Positions 44,951 through 53,478 of a stretch of 64,000 nucleotides of DNA are shown piece after piece; within the stretch, counting starts at the first letter, position 1; each line of letters starts with the position of its first letter. The position numbers were made by a program, and so were the translations under genes. The notes under the pieces were generated by a model. That model saw only the letters and a list, made by a program, of their open reading frames with translations. It did not search any database and had not been told where the DNA came from. This stretch comes from UBA8752 sp964223495 (lineage in GTDB: Bacteria > Bacteroidota > Bacteroidia > Flavobacteriales_D > Sanyastnellaceae), in the NCBI GenBank assembly GCA_964223495.1, contig CAXQGL010000056.1:1-64000 (forward strand). The letters are read 5' to 3'.

Positions 44951-46093
44951 ATGATCCTGGAACTCACCGAAGAACAGAAAGCCGTGCGCGATGCCGCACG
45001 CGATTTCGCCCAGAACGTCCTCAAACCCGGCGTCATAGAACGCGACAACGCGCAGCGATTTCCTGCGGATGAAGTCCGGCAGCTCGGCGAGCTCGGGTTC
45101 ATGGGCATGATGGTGGATCCCAAATACGGGGGAAGCGGCATGGACACCGTAAGCTACGTCCTCGCGATGGAAGAGCTTTCCAAAATCGATGCTTCCGCCT
45201 CTGTCTGTGTATCCGTAAACAACAGCTTGGTGTGCTGGGGCTTGGAAGAGTACGGGACGGAAGAACAGAAAGAACAATTCCTTGCGCCCCTTGCCCGCGG
45301 TGAGAAAATCGGTGCCTTCTGCCTGAGCGAGCCGGAAGCCGGCAGTGATGCCACCAGCCAACGCACGACCGCCATCGACATGGGCGACCACTACGTCCTC
45401 AATGGCACCAAGAATTGGATCACGAATGGAGGATCCGCCAGCACCTATCTCGTGATGGCCCAGACCGACGTGGACAAGGGCCATCGGGGCATCAATTGTC
45501 TCATCGTGGAAAGGGGCATGGAAGGATTCACGGTCGGTGCCAAGGAAGACAAGATGGGAATCCGGGGCAGCGACACGCACACGCTGATGTTCCAGGATGT
45601 GAAAGTGCCCAAGGAGAACAGGGTCGGTGAAGACGGCTTCGGCTTCAAATTCGCCATGAAGACCCTGTCGGGTGGCCGCATCGGCATTGCCGCGCAGGCC
45701 CTCGGCATTGCTTCCGGCGCATTGGAGTTCGCCTTGGCCTACTCGAAGGAACGCCAAGCCTTTGGCAAGGAAATCCATCAGCACCAGGCCATCGCCTTCA
45801 AATTGGCCGACATGGCCACGGAAGTCGAAGCTTCCCGAATGTTGTGTCTGAAAGCCGCCTGGATCAAGGACCAGGGTGAGGACTATGACCTCGCCAGCTC
45901 CATGGCCAAGCTCTACGCCTCGGAAGTCGCCGGAAGGGTCACCGACCAGGCCGTGCAGATCCATGGAGGCTACGGGTACGTCAAGGAGTACCACGTGGAG
46001 CGGTTGATGCGCGATTCCAAGATCACGCAGATCTACGAAGGCACCAGTGAGGTGCAGCGCATCGTCATCTCGCGCTCCATCCTCAAGGACTGA
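44951..46093 (+). CDS. Acyl-CoA dehydrogenase
   Basis: 380 residues. FAD enzyme introducing the alpha-beta double bond in acyl-CoA during beta-oxidation or branched-chain catabolism. CLSEPEAGSDA and NGTKNWITNG are the flavin/substrate signatures, and YEGTSEVQR near the C-terminus carries the catalytic Glu region. Length and motifs suit a short-chain or butyryl-CoA dehydrogenase. The start at 44951 (MILELTEEQ) is clear because upstream frame-compatible sequence has no conservation. Confidence 0.94.
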   Translation: MILELTEEQKAVRDAARDFAQNVLKPGVIERDNAQRFPADEVRQLGELGFMGMMVDPKYGGSGMDTVSYVLAMEELSKIDASASVCVSVNNSLVCWGLEEYGTEEQKEQFLAPLARGEKIGAFCLSEPEAGSDATSQRTTAIDMGDHYVLNGTKNWITNGGSASTYLVMAQTDVDKGHRGINCLIVERGMEGFTVGAKEDKMGIRGSDTHTLMFQDVKVPKENRVGEDGFGFKFAMKTLSGGRIGIAAQALGIASGALEFALAYSKERQAFGKEIHQHQAIAFKLADMATEVEASRMLCLKAAWIKDQGEDYDLASSMAKLYASEVAGRVTDQAVQIHGGYGYVKEYHVERLMRDSKITQIYEGTSEVQRIVISRSILKD

Positions 46094-46108
46094 AGGTCAT
46101 TCTGCCTG

Positions 46109-47113
46109 TCATTCGGCGCCCATGAGGCGCCCCTCGGCCATGTCGAGCAATTGCGCTTCGGCAGTGGAGGCGGCATGGGGCACGCCGTCATCGAATCGGC
46201 GTGATTCCACTTGACCCTCCTCATTCCTGCTGATGATCAGACTGGAACCGATGTCCGCCTTGACTTCGAATGCGACTGCCCTGCTTCCCGAGACAGGATG
46301 CAATTGCACCGGAGTACGCAGCCGGCGCTGGCCATTTCGCTTGAGCAACATGACCACTCCGGCAGCATCCACGGTACAGATATAGTCCTTCCTGCCTGCC
46401 CTGAGGTGGGCCATGCTCTGGATGGGGGCGCCTTTCGAAGTGTGGCGCCACCCCGGTGTGGCCTCTCCCAGTTTGCGGTGATTCAGGATGCGGCCATCGG
46501 CCAGGCCGAACAGATAGCGTTCCTCGCCGGTCCCCTCGTAATCCACCATGGAGAATGCGGTGATGGGCACCCCGGGATTGACCACGAAGCCCGGAATGGG
46601 CCTTCCCTCCGGATCCAGTCCGACTCCCTGTCTCGAATCCACCAACAGAAACTCCTGGGGACCATCATCATTGGCGTCGACCAGCACTGCCCCAATCATG
46701 GGTGCATCCATGCCATGCTCCCATTCCTTTCCTCCGGACCCGGACCGGCAGGTCACATTGAAGAGGTCATCCTGCTCCAGATAGGTCCCGGACTCGAATC
46801 GGACCACCTCTTCGGCAAAACTGAAGGTGACATCGGCCTCGGGCGTCGGATCATCCTCCCCGAGTGCGGACGTGACTTCATGTTCCAACGCATCCTGCGC
46901 ATCACCGGAATCCGCCTCGTCCACAATCAAGTCGCTTCGGGCGCCAGCATCCGTGGTCTCCTGTCCGTCCAGGAATGCCCAAGTGCCTGCACCGGCAAGG
47001 CCAAGTGCCACTGTCAACGCCATCCAGAAAATGGTGCCACCTGCGTTCATTCCAAACGAAGTTATAAGGCGCATCCGCTCAAAGGACCTTTCACTTGTAG
47101 GATTTTCACCCAA
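46109..47113 (-). CDS. Unknown protein with N-terminal membrane anchor
   Basis: 334 residues, not recognised. One transmembrane helix at about 27-48 (GTIFWMALTVALGLAGAGTW) with a cytoplasmic N-tail, then an acidic linker (about 50-90) and a beta-rich C-terminal region with phrases such as EFLLVDSRQG, YLFGLADGRILNHR and YICTVDAAGVVMLLK, resembling a partial beta-propeller. It lies 36 bases downstream of recG on the same strand. Probably periplasmic and anchored in the inner membrane. Confidence 0.7.
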   Translation of the reverse strand: MGENPTSERSFERMRLITSFGMNAGGTIFWMALTVALGLAGAGTWAFLDGQETTDAGARSDLIVDEADSGDAQDALEHEVTSALGEDDPTPEADVTFSFAEEVVRFESGTYLEQDDLFNVTCRSGSGGKEWEHGMDAPMIGAVLVDANDDGPQEFLLVDSRQGVGLDPEGRPIPGFVVNPGVPITAFSMVDYEGTGEERYLFGLADGRILNHRKLGEATPGWRHTSKGAPIQSMAHLRAGRKDYICTVDAAGVVMLLKRNGQRRLRTPVQLHPVSGSRAVAFEVKADIGSSLIISRNEEGQVESRRFDDGVPHAASTAEAQLLDMAEGRLMGAE

Positions 47114-47149
47114 TTCACTGTGGCCGCGAGAAATCGACCCCCCGCAGAA

Positions 47150-49270
47150 TCAGGAGATCCGACTCCAATCCGGACGCGCGGCCTTCAGTCGATCGACCCC
47201 GATCCGCAGCAACTTGTGTTCCGTCCTGTCCAAACCGGGATCATCATTCAAGATCCTGCGTGCCACCGCCCGCGCATCCTCAAGGAGGACGCGGTCCTTC
47301 ACCAGATCGGCCACCTTGAGGTCCAATACGCCGCTCTGCTTGGTCCCCATCAGGTCTCCCGGCCCCCTCAGTTCCAGGTCCACCTCCGCAATTTCAAAAC
47401 CATCCTGGGTGCGGCACATCGTTTCCAAGCGACGCCGGGCCTCCTTGCCCAGTTCCTTGTCACTCATCAGGATGCAATAGCTCTGTGCGGCGCCTCTGCC
47501 GACGCGGCCCCTCAGCTGATGGAGCTGGCTCAGACCGAACCGCTCCGCACTCTCGATGACCATTACTGAGGCGTTGGGTACGTTCACCCCGACTTCGATG
47601 ACGGTCGTGGCCACCATGATCTGGGTCGTGCCCTCGGCAAACCGACGCATCTCCGCGTCCTTGTCCTCCGCCTTCATCCTGCCGTGCACGATGCTCAATC
47701 GATATTCCGGTGGAGGGAAATGACGGGTCAGGCTCTCGTAGCCATCCATGAGGTCCTTGTGGTCGAGCTGCGCCGACTCCTCGATGAGGGGATAGACGAC
47801 GTAGATCTGACGGCCCTCGGCAATTTGCTCCCTCATGAAACCGAACACGCCGAGCCGCTGGGCATCCGTCCTGTGAACGGTCCTGATCGGTTTGCGCCCG
47901 GGAGGCAATTCATCGATCACGCTCACATCGAGGTCTCCGTATACCGTCATGCTCAATGTGCGGGGAATGGGGGTGGCGGTCATGACCAGGATGTGTGGAG
48001 GAATGGCCGCTTTCGCCCACAGGCGGGCACGCTGTGCCACCCCGAAGCGGTGCTGCTCATCGATGACCACCAAACCGAGGTTCAAGAAGACGACGGCGGG
48101 CTCCAGCACCGCATGCGTGCCGATCAGCAGATGCACCGAGCCATCATTCAGCCCGGCCAGGATGGGCTTCCGGTCCGATGCCTTCACTGAACCCGTCAGG
48201 AGCTCCACCCTGACCGGCAGGTCCCCGAGCATTTCCCGGAATCCTTCGAAGTGCTGCTGGGCGAGGATCTCAGTGGGTGCCATGATGCACACCTGATAGC
48301 CATTGTCCACCGCCATCAGCGCCGTCAACAGGGCCACCATGGTCTTGCCGCTGCCGACATCTCCCTGAAGCAACCGGTTCATGTGTTTGCCGTTGCGTGT
48401 GTCTTCCCGGATCTCCCGGATGACCCGCTTCTGGGCCCCCGTGAGTTCGAAAGGAATGCGCTCGGCATAGAACCGATTGAACATCCCACCCACCACTGAG
48501 AAGGCCGCCCCGGGCTGTTGCACCGTCTGGCGGTTGCGGTGTTCCACGAGCAACAATTGCAGAAAGAGAAACTCCTCGAATTTCAGACGGAACCGACCCA
48601 GACGTTCGGCGTTCGCATCGGCCGGCTGGTGCACTTGCCCGAGCGCTTCGGCCAACCCCGGCATGCCGCGCAGCTGCAGGATTTCCGGAGGCAGTGTCTC
48701 CGCAATCCAATTCCGCCCATGAAGGTCGCGCAATTGCCCGATCAGCCGCACTATGGCTTGGCCCAGTCCATTGGAATGCAGTCCGAACCGACCGAGCCGT
48801 TCGGATGAACTGTACACCGGATGCAATGCGGATGCCGATTTGGCCTCCTGAAGGGTCAGCACCTCGGGGTGCGCCATGTTGCGTCCTCCCTTGTACTCGG
48901 ACACCCTGCCCCAGAGAATACAAGGCTGTCCCACGCGAAGATGGCGCGCAATCCACTGGGCCCCCTTGAACCAGACAAGGGGCAGGACATCGCCGTGCTC
49001 ATCGATGAATTCCGCCTCGAGCCGACTGCCTCGCTTCTGTTTGACCTCCTTGACCTTGCGGATGGTACCGCGCAACTGTACCTGAACCGGCCCCGGCACC
49101 GCCTCCGCCACGCGGTGGAAACGCGTCCGGTCCTCATAACGAAAAGGCAGGTGGAACAGCAGGTCTCCGCAGGTCCTGATGCCCAAGTCCGCCACGAGGG
49201 CCTCTGCCCGTTTCGGTCCGATTCCCTTGAGGAATTCGATGGGGGTTGAGGCGCTCAGGGGTTCCGGCAT
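47150..49270 (-). CDS. recG: ATP-dependent DNA helicase RecG
   Basis: 706 residues. Branch-migrating helicase for stalled replication forks and recombination intermediates. An N-terminal wedge/OB domain (about 60-160), Walker A LLQGDVGSGKT (about 301-311), the DExH box VVIDEQHRFG (about 395-404), TATPIPRTL, and the C-terminal helicase half with GRVGRGAAQSYC. Length is typical. 11 bases from pdhC. Confidence 0.96.
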   Translation of the reverse strand: MPEPLSASTPIEFLKGIGPKRAEALVADLGIRTCGDLLFHLPFRYEDRTRFHRVAEAVPGPVQVQLRGTIRKVKEVKQKRGSRLEAEFIDEHGDVLPLVWFKGAQWIARHLRVGQPCILWGRVSEYKGGRNMAHPEVLTLQEAKSASALHPVYSSSERLGRFGLHSNGLGQAIVRLIGQLRDLHGRNWIAETLPPEILQLRGMPGLAEALGQVHQPADANAERLGRFRLKFEEFLFLQLLLVEHRNRQTVQQPGAAFSVVGGMFNRFYAERIPFELTGAQKRVIREIREDTRNGKHMNRLLQGDVGSGKTMVALLTALMAVDNGYQVCIMAPTEILAQQHFEGFREMLGDLPVRVELLTGSVKASDRKPILAGLNDGSVHLLIGTHAVLEPAVVFLNLGLVVIDEQHRFGVAQRARLWAKAAIPPHILVMTATPIPRTLSMTVYGDLDVSVIDELPPGRKPIRTVHRTDAQRLGVFGFMREQIAEGRQIYVVYPLIEESAQLDHKDLMDGYESLTRHFPPPEYRLSIVHGRMKAEDKDAEMRRFAEGTTQIMVATTVIEVGVNVPNASVMVIESAERFGLSQLHQLRGRVGRGAAQSYCILMSDKELGKEARRRLETMCRTQDGFEIAEVDLELRGPGDLMGTKQSGVLDLKVADLVKDRVLLEDARAVARRILNDDPGLDRTEHKLLRIGVDRLKAARPDWSRIS

Positions 49271-49281
49271 CGGCGCCGGAT

Positions 49282-50550
49282 TCAGGCGAGCATGCGCACG
49301 GGGTGCTCGAGCAGGGACTTCACTTCCTGCAGGAAGGCGGCACCCGTCGCACCATCCACCACACGGTGATCGCAGCTCAGGGTGAGTTTCATCACCTTGC
49401 CCGGAACGACGGCACCATCGCGCACAACGGGTACGTCACTGATGCCTCCCACGGCCAGGATGCAGGCATCCGGCGGGTTGATGATGGCAGTGAAATCCTC
49501 GATGCCAAACATGCCGAGGTTGGAGATGGTAAAGGTGTTGCCGTCCCAATCGCTCGGTTGGAGCTTCTTGTCCCGGGCTTTGCCTGCGTATTCCTTGACC
49601 TCCGCACCAATTTCGGTAAGGGACTTGCGGTCCGCATGGCGCACCACGGGGACGAGCAATCCGTCCTCGACGGCCACGGCTACACCGATGTGGACGTGGT
49701 CATTGGTCCGGATGAAATTGTCCATCCAAGCGCTGTTGACGGCCGGGTGCTTTTTGAGGGCCAGGGAAACCGCTTTCACGACCATATCGTTGAAGCTGAC
49801 CTTCACGCCCTCTTGGGCGTTGATGGCCTGACGGGCTTCCACCGCCGCATCCATATCCACGGACAACTTCAGGTAGAAATGCGGAGCGGTGAACTTGGAC
49901 TCCGCCAACCTGCGCGCAATGGTCTTGCGCATCTGACTCACCGGATGGTCCGTGGAGGACTCCACGGCGCCCATTCCTGCTGCTGGAGCGGGAACATAGG
50001 CTTCGATGTCACGTTTGACGATGCGACCGCCTTCACCCGTGCCGACGACACGCCCAAGGTCGATGCCGCGCTCGGCCGCAAGGCGCGCTGCCAACGGGGA
50101 GGCCTTGACCTTGCCGTTGGAGGAGGGCTTCGGCACCGCCGGTGTGGCCACGATGGCCTCCACCGCAGGAGCAGGCGCCACCGCCACGGGGGCCGGCGCA
50201 GGTGCTGGAGCAGGCGCCGGAGCTGGAGTCGGGGCAGGCGCGGGTTCTGCCGGAGCAGCTTCCGCTGTGGGCGCCTCAGCCTCCGCAGCCAAAAGCCCGG
50301 CGACGTCCTCGCCGGCCTCTCCGAGGATGGCGAGGATGCTGTCCACGGCAGCGGTTGCGCCCTTTTCCACGCCGACGTGAAGCAACACGCCATCCTGAAA
50401 GGACTCGAATTCCATGGTGGCCTTGTCGGTCTCGATCTCGGCAAGCACCTCGCCGGATTCAACCTGGTCACCCACTTTCTTGTGCCACTCCGCCACGACG
50501 CCCTCCGTCATGGTGTCGCTGAGCTTCGGCATGCGAACGATTTCTGCCAT
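49282..50550 (-). CDS. pdhC: Pyruvate dehydrogenase E2 (dihydrolipoamide acetyltransferase)
   Basis: 422 residues. One lipoyl domain (about 1-80) with the lipoylated Lys in EIETDKATMEFES, a Pro/Ala linker (about 95-130), a peripheral-subunit-binding domain (about 148-185, VKASPLAARLAAERGIDL), and a catalytic domain (about 200-422) with SCDHRVVDG. Forms the core of the complex that makes acetyl-CoA from pyruvate. Follows pdhA by 12 bases; pdhB is not nearby. Confidence 0.95.
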   Translation of the reverse strand: MAEIVRMPKLSDTMTEGVVAEWHKKVGDQVESGEVLAEIETDKATMEFESFQDGVLLHVGVEKGATAAVDSILAILGEAGEDVAGLLAAEAEAPTAEAAPAEPAPAPTPAPAPAPAPAPAPVAVAPAPAVEAIVATPAVPKPSSNGKVKASPLAARLAAERGIDLGRVVGTGEGGRIVKRDIEAYVPAPAAGMGAVESSTDHPVSQMRKTIARRLAESKFTAPHFYLKLSVDMDAAVEARQAINAQEGVKVSFNDMVVKAVSLALKKHPAVNSAWMDNFIRTNDHVHIGVAVAVEDGLLVPVVRHADRKSLTEIGAEVKEYAGKARDKKLQPSDWDGNTFTISNLGMFGIEDFTAIINPPDACILAVGGISDVPVVRDGAVVPGKVMKLTLSCDHRVVDGATGAAFLQEVKSLLEHPVRMLA

Positions 50551-50562
50551 CTAGGTTGTGAA

Positions 50563-51618
50563 TCAGTCTTTTACGAACGGGTAGTCGGGCGTCACATAGA
50601 CGTCCTCGTACAACTCGTGCTTCTCGGGGAGGGGACTCTCCTCAGCGAATGTAATGGCATCCTCCACGATGGTCTTGACCTCCTTGTCGACTTCCTTCAA
50701 CTGCGCTTCGTTCATCCAACCCTGCTCCACCAGCACCTTGGCGCAGTGGGCAATGGGATCGCGCTGCTGAAATTCTTCCACCTCGTCCTTGGTGCGGTAC
50801 TTCTGGGGATCACTCATGGAGTGGCCCTTATAGCGGTAGGTCTGGATGTCGAGCAGGTAGGGGCCCTCGCCCTTGCGGCAGTGGTCGGCTGCCCGCTTCA
50901 TGGCATCGGCGACCGCTTCCGGGGACATGCCATCCACGGACTCCGCAGGCATTTCGTAGGAAGCTCCAAGCTTGGAAAGGTCCGTGACGTTGGTGGTGCG
51001 CTCCACGGACGTCCCCATGGCGTACTTGTTGTTCTCCACCACATAGATCACGGGCAACTTCCATGTCATGGCCATATTGAACGTCTCGTGCAGCATGCCC
51101 TGGCGCGCAGCACCATCACCGAAGAAACAGACGGTGACATGATCCTCCTTGCGGTATTTGTCCGCAAAGGCGATGCCGGCCCCCAGGCCGATCTGTCCAC
51201 CCACGATGCCGTGGCCACCGAACAGGTTCCGCTCCTTATCGAACATGTGCATAGAGCCTCCCTTGCCCTTGCTCGAACCCGTGCGCTTCCCATACAGCTC
51301 GGCCATCACCACCTTGGGGTCGGTACCCAGTGCCAAAGGATGGGCGTGGTCCCGGTAGGCCGTGATCACGCGATCCGTGGGGCGGATGGCTTCCACCATG
51401 CCTGCAAGCACGGCCTCCTGGCCGATGTACAGATGGCAGAATCCGCCGAATTTCTGCTGGATGTAGAGGTGTCCGCAACGCTCCTCGAAGCGGCGCATGA
51501 GCAGCATATCGCGGTGCCACTTCACATACGTGGCTTTCGGGAAGGCGGGCTTGGACGGCTTTCCGGCCGATGATTTACCCTTTCGTGTCGCCTTTTTGGC
51601 AGGCGTAGTGGTCGTCAT
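50563..51618 (-). CDS. pdhA: Pyruvate dehydrogenase E1 alpha subunit
   Basis: 351 residues. Thiamine diphosphate-dependent decarboxylation of pyruvate. The TPP motif is FFGDGAARQGMLHETFNMA with NNKYAMGTS after it, and YRYKGHSMSDP is the phosphorylation-loop equivalent. The N-terminal 25 residues are Lys/Ala/Thr-rich. The ATG at 51618 follows a -7 box; a longer frame upstream overlaps ispF. Confidence 0.95.
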   Translation of the reverse strand: MTTTTPAKKATRKGKSSAGKPSKPAFPKATYVKWHRDMLLMRRFEERCGHLYIQQKFGGFCHLYIGQEAVLAGMVEAIRPTDRVITAYRDHAHPLALGTDPKVVMAELYGKRTGSSKGKGGSMHMFDKERNLFGGHGIVGGQIGLGAGIAFADKYRKEDHVTVCFFGDGAARQGMLHETFNMAMTWKLPVIYVVENNKYAMGTSVERTTNVTDLSKLGASYEMPAESVDGMSPEAVADAMKRAADHCRKGEGPYLLDIQTYRYKGHSMSDPQKYRTKDEVEEFQQRDPIAHCAKVLVEQGWMNEAQLKEVDKEVKTIVEDAITFAEESPLPEKHELYEDVYVTPDYPFVKD

Positions 51619-51638
51619 GATGCCTGAATTGCAAGAAG

Positions 51639-51646
51639 CAAATATA
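51639..51646 (-). promoter_or_regulatory. -7 promoter box for pdhA-pdhC-recG
   Basis: On the minus strand TATATTTG followed by C matches TAnnTTTGY, 20 bases before the pdhA ATG. No clear -33 TTG. Confidence 0.6.
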
Positions 51647-51673
51647 GTTCCGGATGACGGGCCCGCAGGCACC

Positions 51674-52156
51674 TCAACGGCCCAACAGGACCACCGCATG
51701 GGCGCTGATGCCCTCACCCGTACCGACAAACCCCAGCCGCTCCGTGGTCGTGGCCTTGATTCCCACGCAATCCAGGGATATTCCGAGCAACCCTGCCATG
51801 CATTCGCGCATGCCGTCAATGTGCGGCCTCAATTTCGGGGCCTGAAGACAGATGGTGGCGTCCACATTGACCACGCTCCAACCTTCCGTGCACACCTTGG
51901 CCACGGTTTCCCTGAGGAGGATTTTGCTGTCAATGCCCTTGTAGGCCGGGTCCGTATCCGGGAAATGTGCGCCAATGTCCCCCATGGCCCGAGCGCCGAA
52001 CAAGGCATCACACACCACGTGAAGCAGCACATCCGCGTCGCTGTGGCCCACCGCGCCCACCTCCGAGGGAACCAGGATGCCGCCCAACCACAGCTCCTCC
52101 CCGGCGGCCAACTGGTGCACGTCGTAACCGTATCCTATGCGGAGGTCCGTCATCAA
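51674..52156 (-). CDS. ispF: 2-C-methyl-D-erythritol 2,4-cyclodiphosphate synthase
   Basis: 160 residues, MEP pathway of isoprenoid precursors. Metal-binding GYDVHQL at the N-terminus and GHSDADVLLHVVCDAL (about 37-52), plus IKATTTERLGFVGTGEGI at the C-terminus. Either of two adjacent ATGs may start it. 9 bases after porV. Confidence 0.95.
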   Translation of the reverse strand: MMTDLRIGYGYDVHQLAAGEELWLGGILVPSEVGAVGHSDADVLLHVVCDALFGARAMGDIGAHFPDTDPAYKGIDSKILLRETVAKVCTEGWSVVNVDATICLQAPKLRPHIDGMRECMAGLLGISLDCVGIKATTTERLGFVGTGEGISAHAVVLLGR

Positions 52157-52165
52157 CTGACGCCG

Positions 52166-53437
52166 TCAGAAATTGGAGGGGTCGTCATCGTCCCCTCCAC
52201 CGATGACATCGTCAAAGGCCAGGCGCAATGAGAACCTCAGCGTATTGGCGAGCGGGTTCTGCTGGGTGGTCGCGATCAGATAGCTGAGGTCGATGTCGAG
52301 CACCGTGTACTTGATTCCGGCTCCGAGCGTGATGAACTGACGGTTGCCCTTCGTGAAGTGCTCGTAGAAATACCCGCCGCGCACCGCGAAAACGCCGTTG
52401 TAGTCGTACTCGATGCCCCCCCCGAGGTTGATTTCCCTGAGCTCCTCACGCAGAATGCTGCCGGGTTCAATCAGATAGGTGCCGTCACCTTGGCGCTCGA
52501 CGATGCCCGGGGCGTCATAGAAGCTCTGCAGGATGCCTGAAGCCACACCTACATTCGGGTCGTATCCGCTGACGATGATGTCGTCGTCATCGCCTTCACC
52601 GTAGGCCGGCGCAGTGGGAACCAACAACTTGTTGGCGTCCAGGGTGAAGGTCAGGTCATTGAAATCGTCGAGGAAGATGGTGGCAGCGGCCCCCGCCTTC
52701 AGGTTGGTCGGAATGAAATCGCGCTCCGCGGTCTCCGTGTAGCTCATCTTGGCGCCCACATTCGAGACGCATACACCCCAGTTCATGCGGCCATCCCGTT
52801 CCCCGAACTTGACATCGTCATTCGTGTGGAACACCCCCACATCCACGGCGACGCTTCGTCCCGGACGGCTGTCGGCCCCGAGAATATTGGTGCCGCCGGT
52901 GAGATTGGAGTGGATGTAACGCGTGGTGAATCCTCCGCTGAATCGGTCACCGAACTTCTGGGAGAAACCAAAGTCGAGTGAAAATTCGTTCGGGCTGAAG
53001 TCGCGGATGGCCGTGCCATTGACATCCGTGAACGTGATGTTGCCCAAGGAGAAATAACGCAGGGCCATGCCCACCGCCTGGCGCTTGTTGAGCTTTCTGG
53101 TGCCACTGAGGTAGGCCAGGGACATGTCGTCGACCAATTGCCTCAGCCAAGGAGCATAACCCATGTGCGCCTCGAAGGTCTGGTCCGTGAAGGCCATGCG
53201 CGCGGGGTTCCAAGCCATCGCCGTACCGTCCGGAGTCAGCGCCACGCCGGCATCGCCGAGCGCACCGCTCCGGCTGTCCGGCGCAATCATCAGGAACGGC
53301 ACCGCCGTCGTGATGGTGTTCAATTGGAGCTGTTCGGCCGTCTCGATCTGCGTCAATTGGGCCTTGAGCGCCTGTGGCGACAAGGCAAAGGCACCGATGA
53401 AAAGGGCCATGTGGATGGGAAAATTCCTGAAATCCAT
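52166..53437 (-). CDS. porV: T9SS outer-membrane protein PorV
   Basis: About 423 residues, a FadL-like beta-barrel that carries cargo from the T9SS translocon to the PorU sortase. Signal peptide at about 1-27 (start ATG at 53437, MDFRNFPIHMALFIGAFALS). The segments PFLMIAPDSRSGALGDAGVAL and WNPARMAF near the N-terminus and the final strand LRFSLRLAF match the PorV/LptO family. 41 bases after porU. The upstream ATG at 53482 would overlap porU. Confidence 0.93.
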   Translation of the reverse strand: MDFRNFPIHMALFIGAFALSPQALKAQLTQIETAEQLQLNTITTAVPFLMIAPDSRSGALGDAGVALTPDGTAMAWNPARMAFTDQTFEAHMGYAPWLRQLVDDMSLAYLSGTRKLNKRQAVGMALRYFSLGNITFTDVNGTAIRDFSPNEFSLDFGFSQKFGDRFSGGFTTRYIHSNLTGGTNILGADSRPGRSVAVDVGVFHTNDDVKFGERDGRMNWGVCVSNVGAKMSYTETAERDFIPTNLKAGAAATIFLDDFNDLTFTLDANKLLVPTAPAYGEGDDDDIIVSGYDPNVGVASGILQSFYDAPGIVERQGDGTYLIEPGSILREELREINLGGGIEYDYNGVFAVRGGYFYEHFTKGNRQFITLGAGIKYTVLDIDLSYLIATTQQNPLANTLRFSLRLAFDDVIGGGDDDDPSNF

Positions 53438-53478
53438 GGGTGTGGGCGAAAGTACTACGAGCGTGCGGATATAATGGT

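Noticed and set aside
50130..50290. Low-complexity G/C-rich repeat in pdhC
   Set aside because: It encodes the normal Pro/Ala linker of E2 proteins.
49246..51573. A 775-codon plus-strand open frame over pdhC and pdhA
   Set aside because: It is antisense to clear enzymes and has low-complexity His/Gly/Arg composition.
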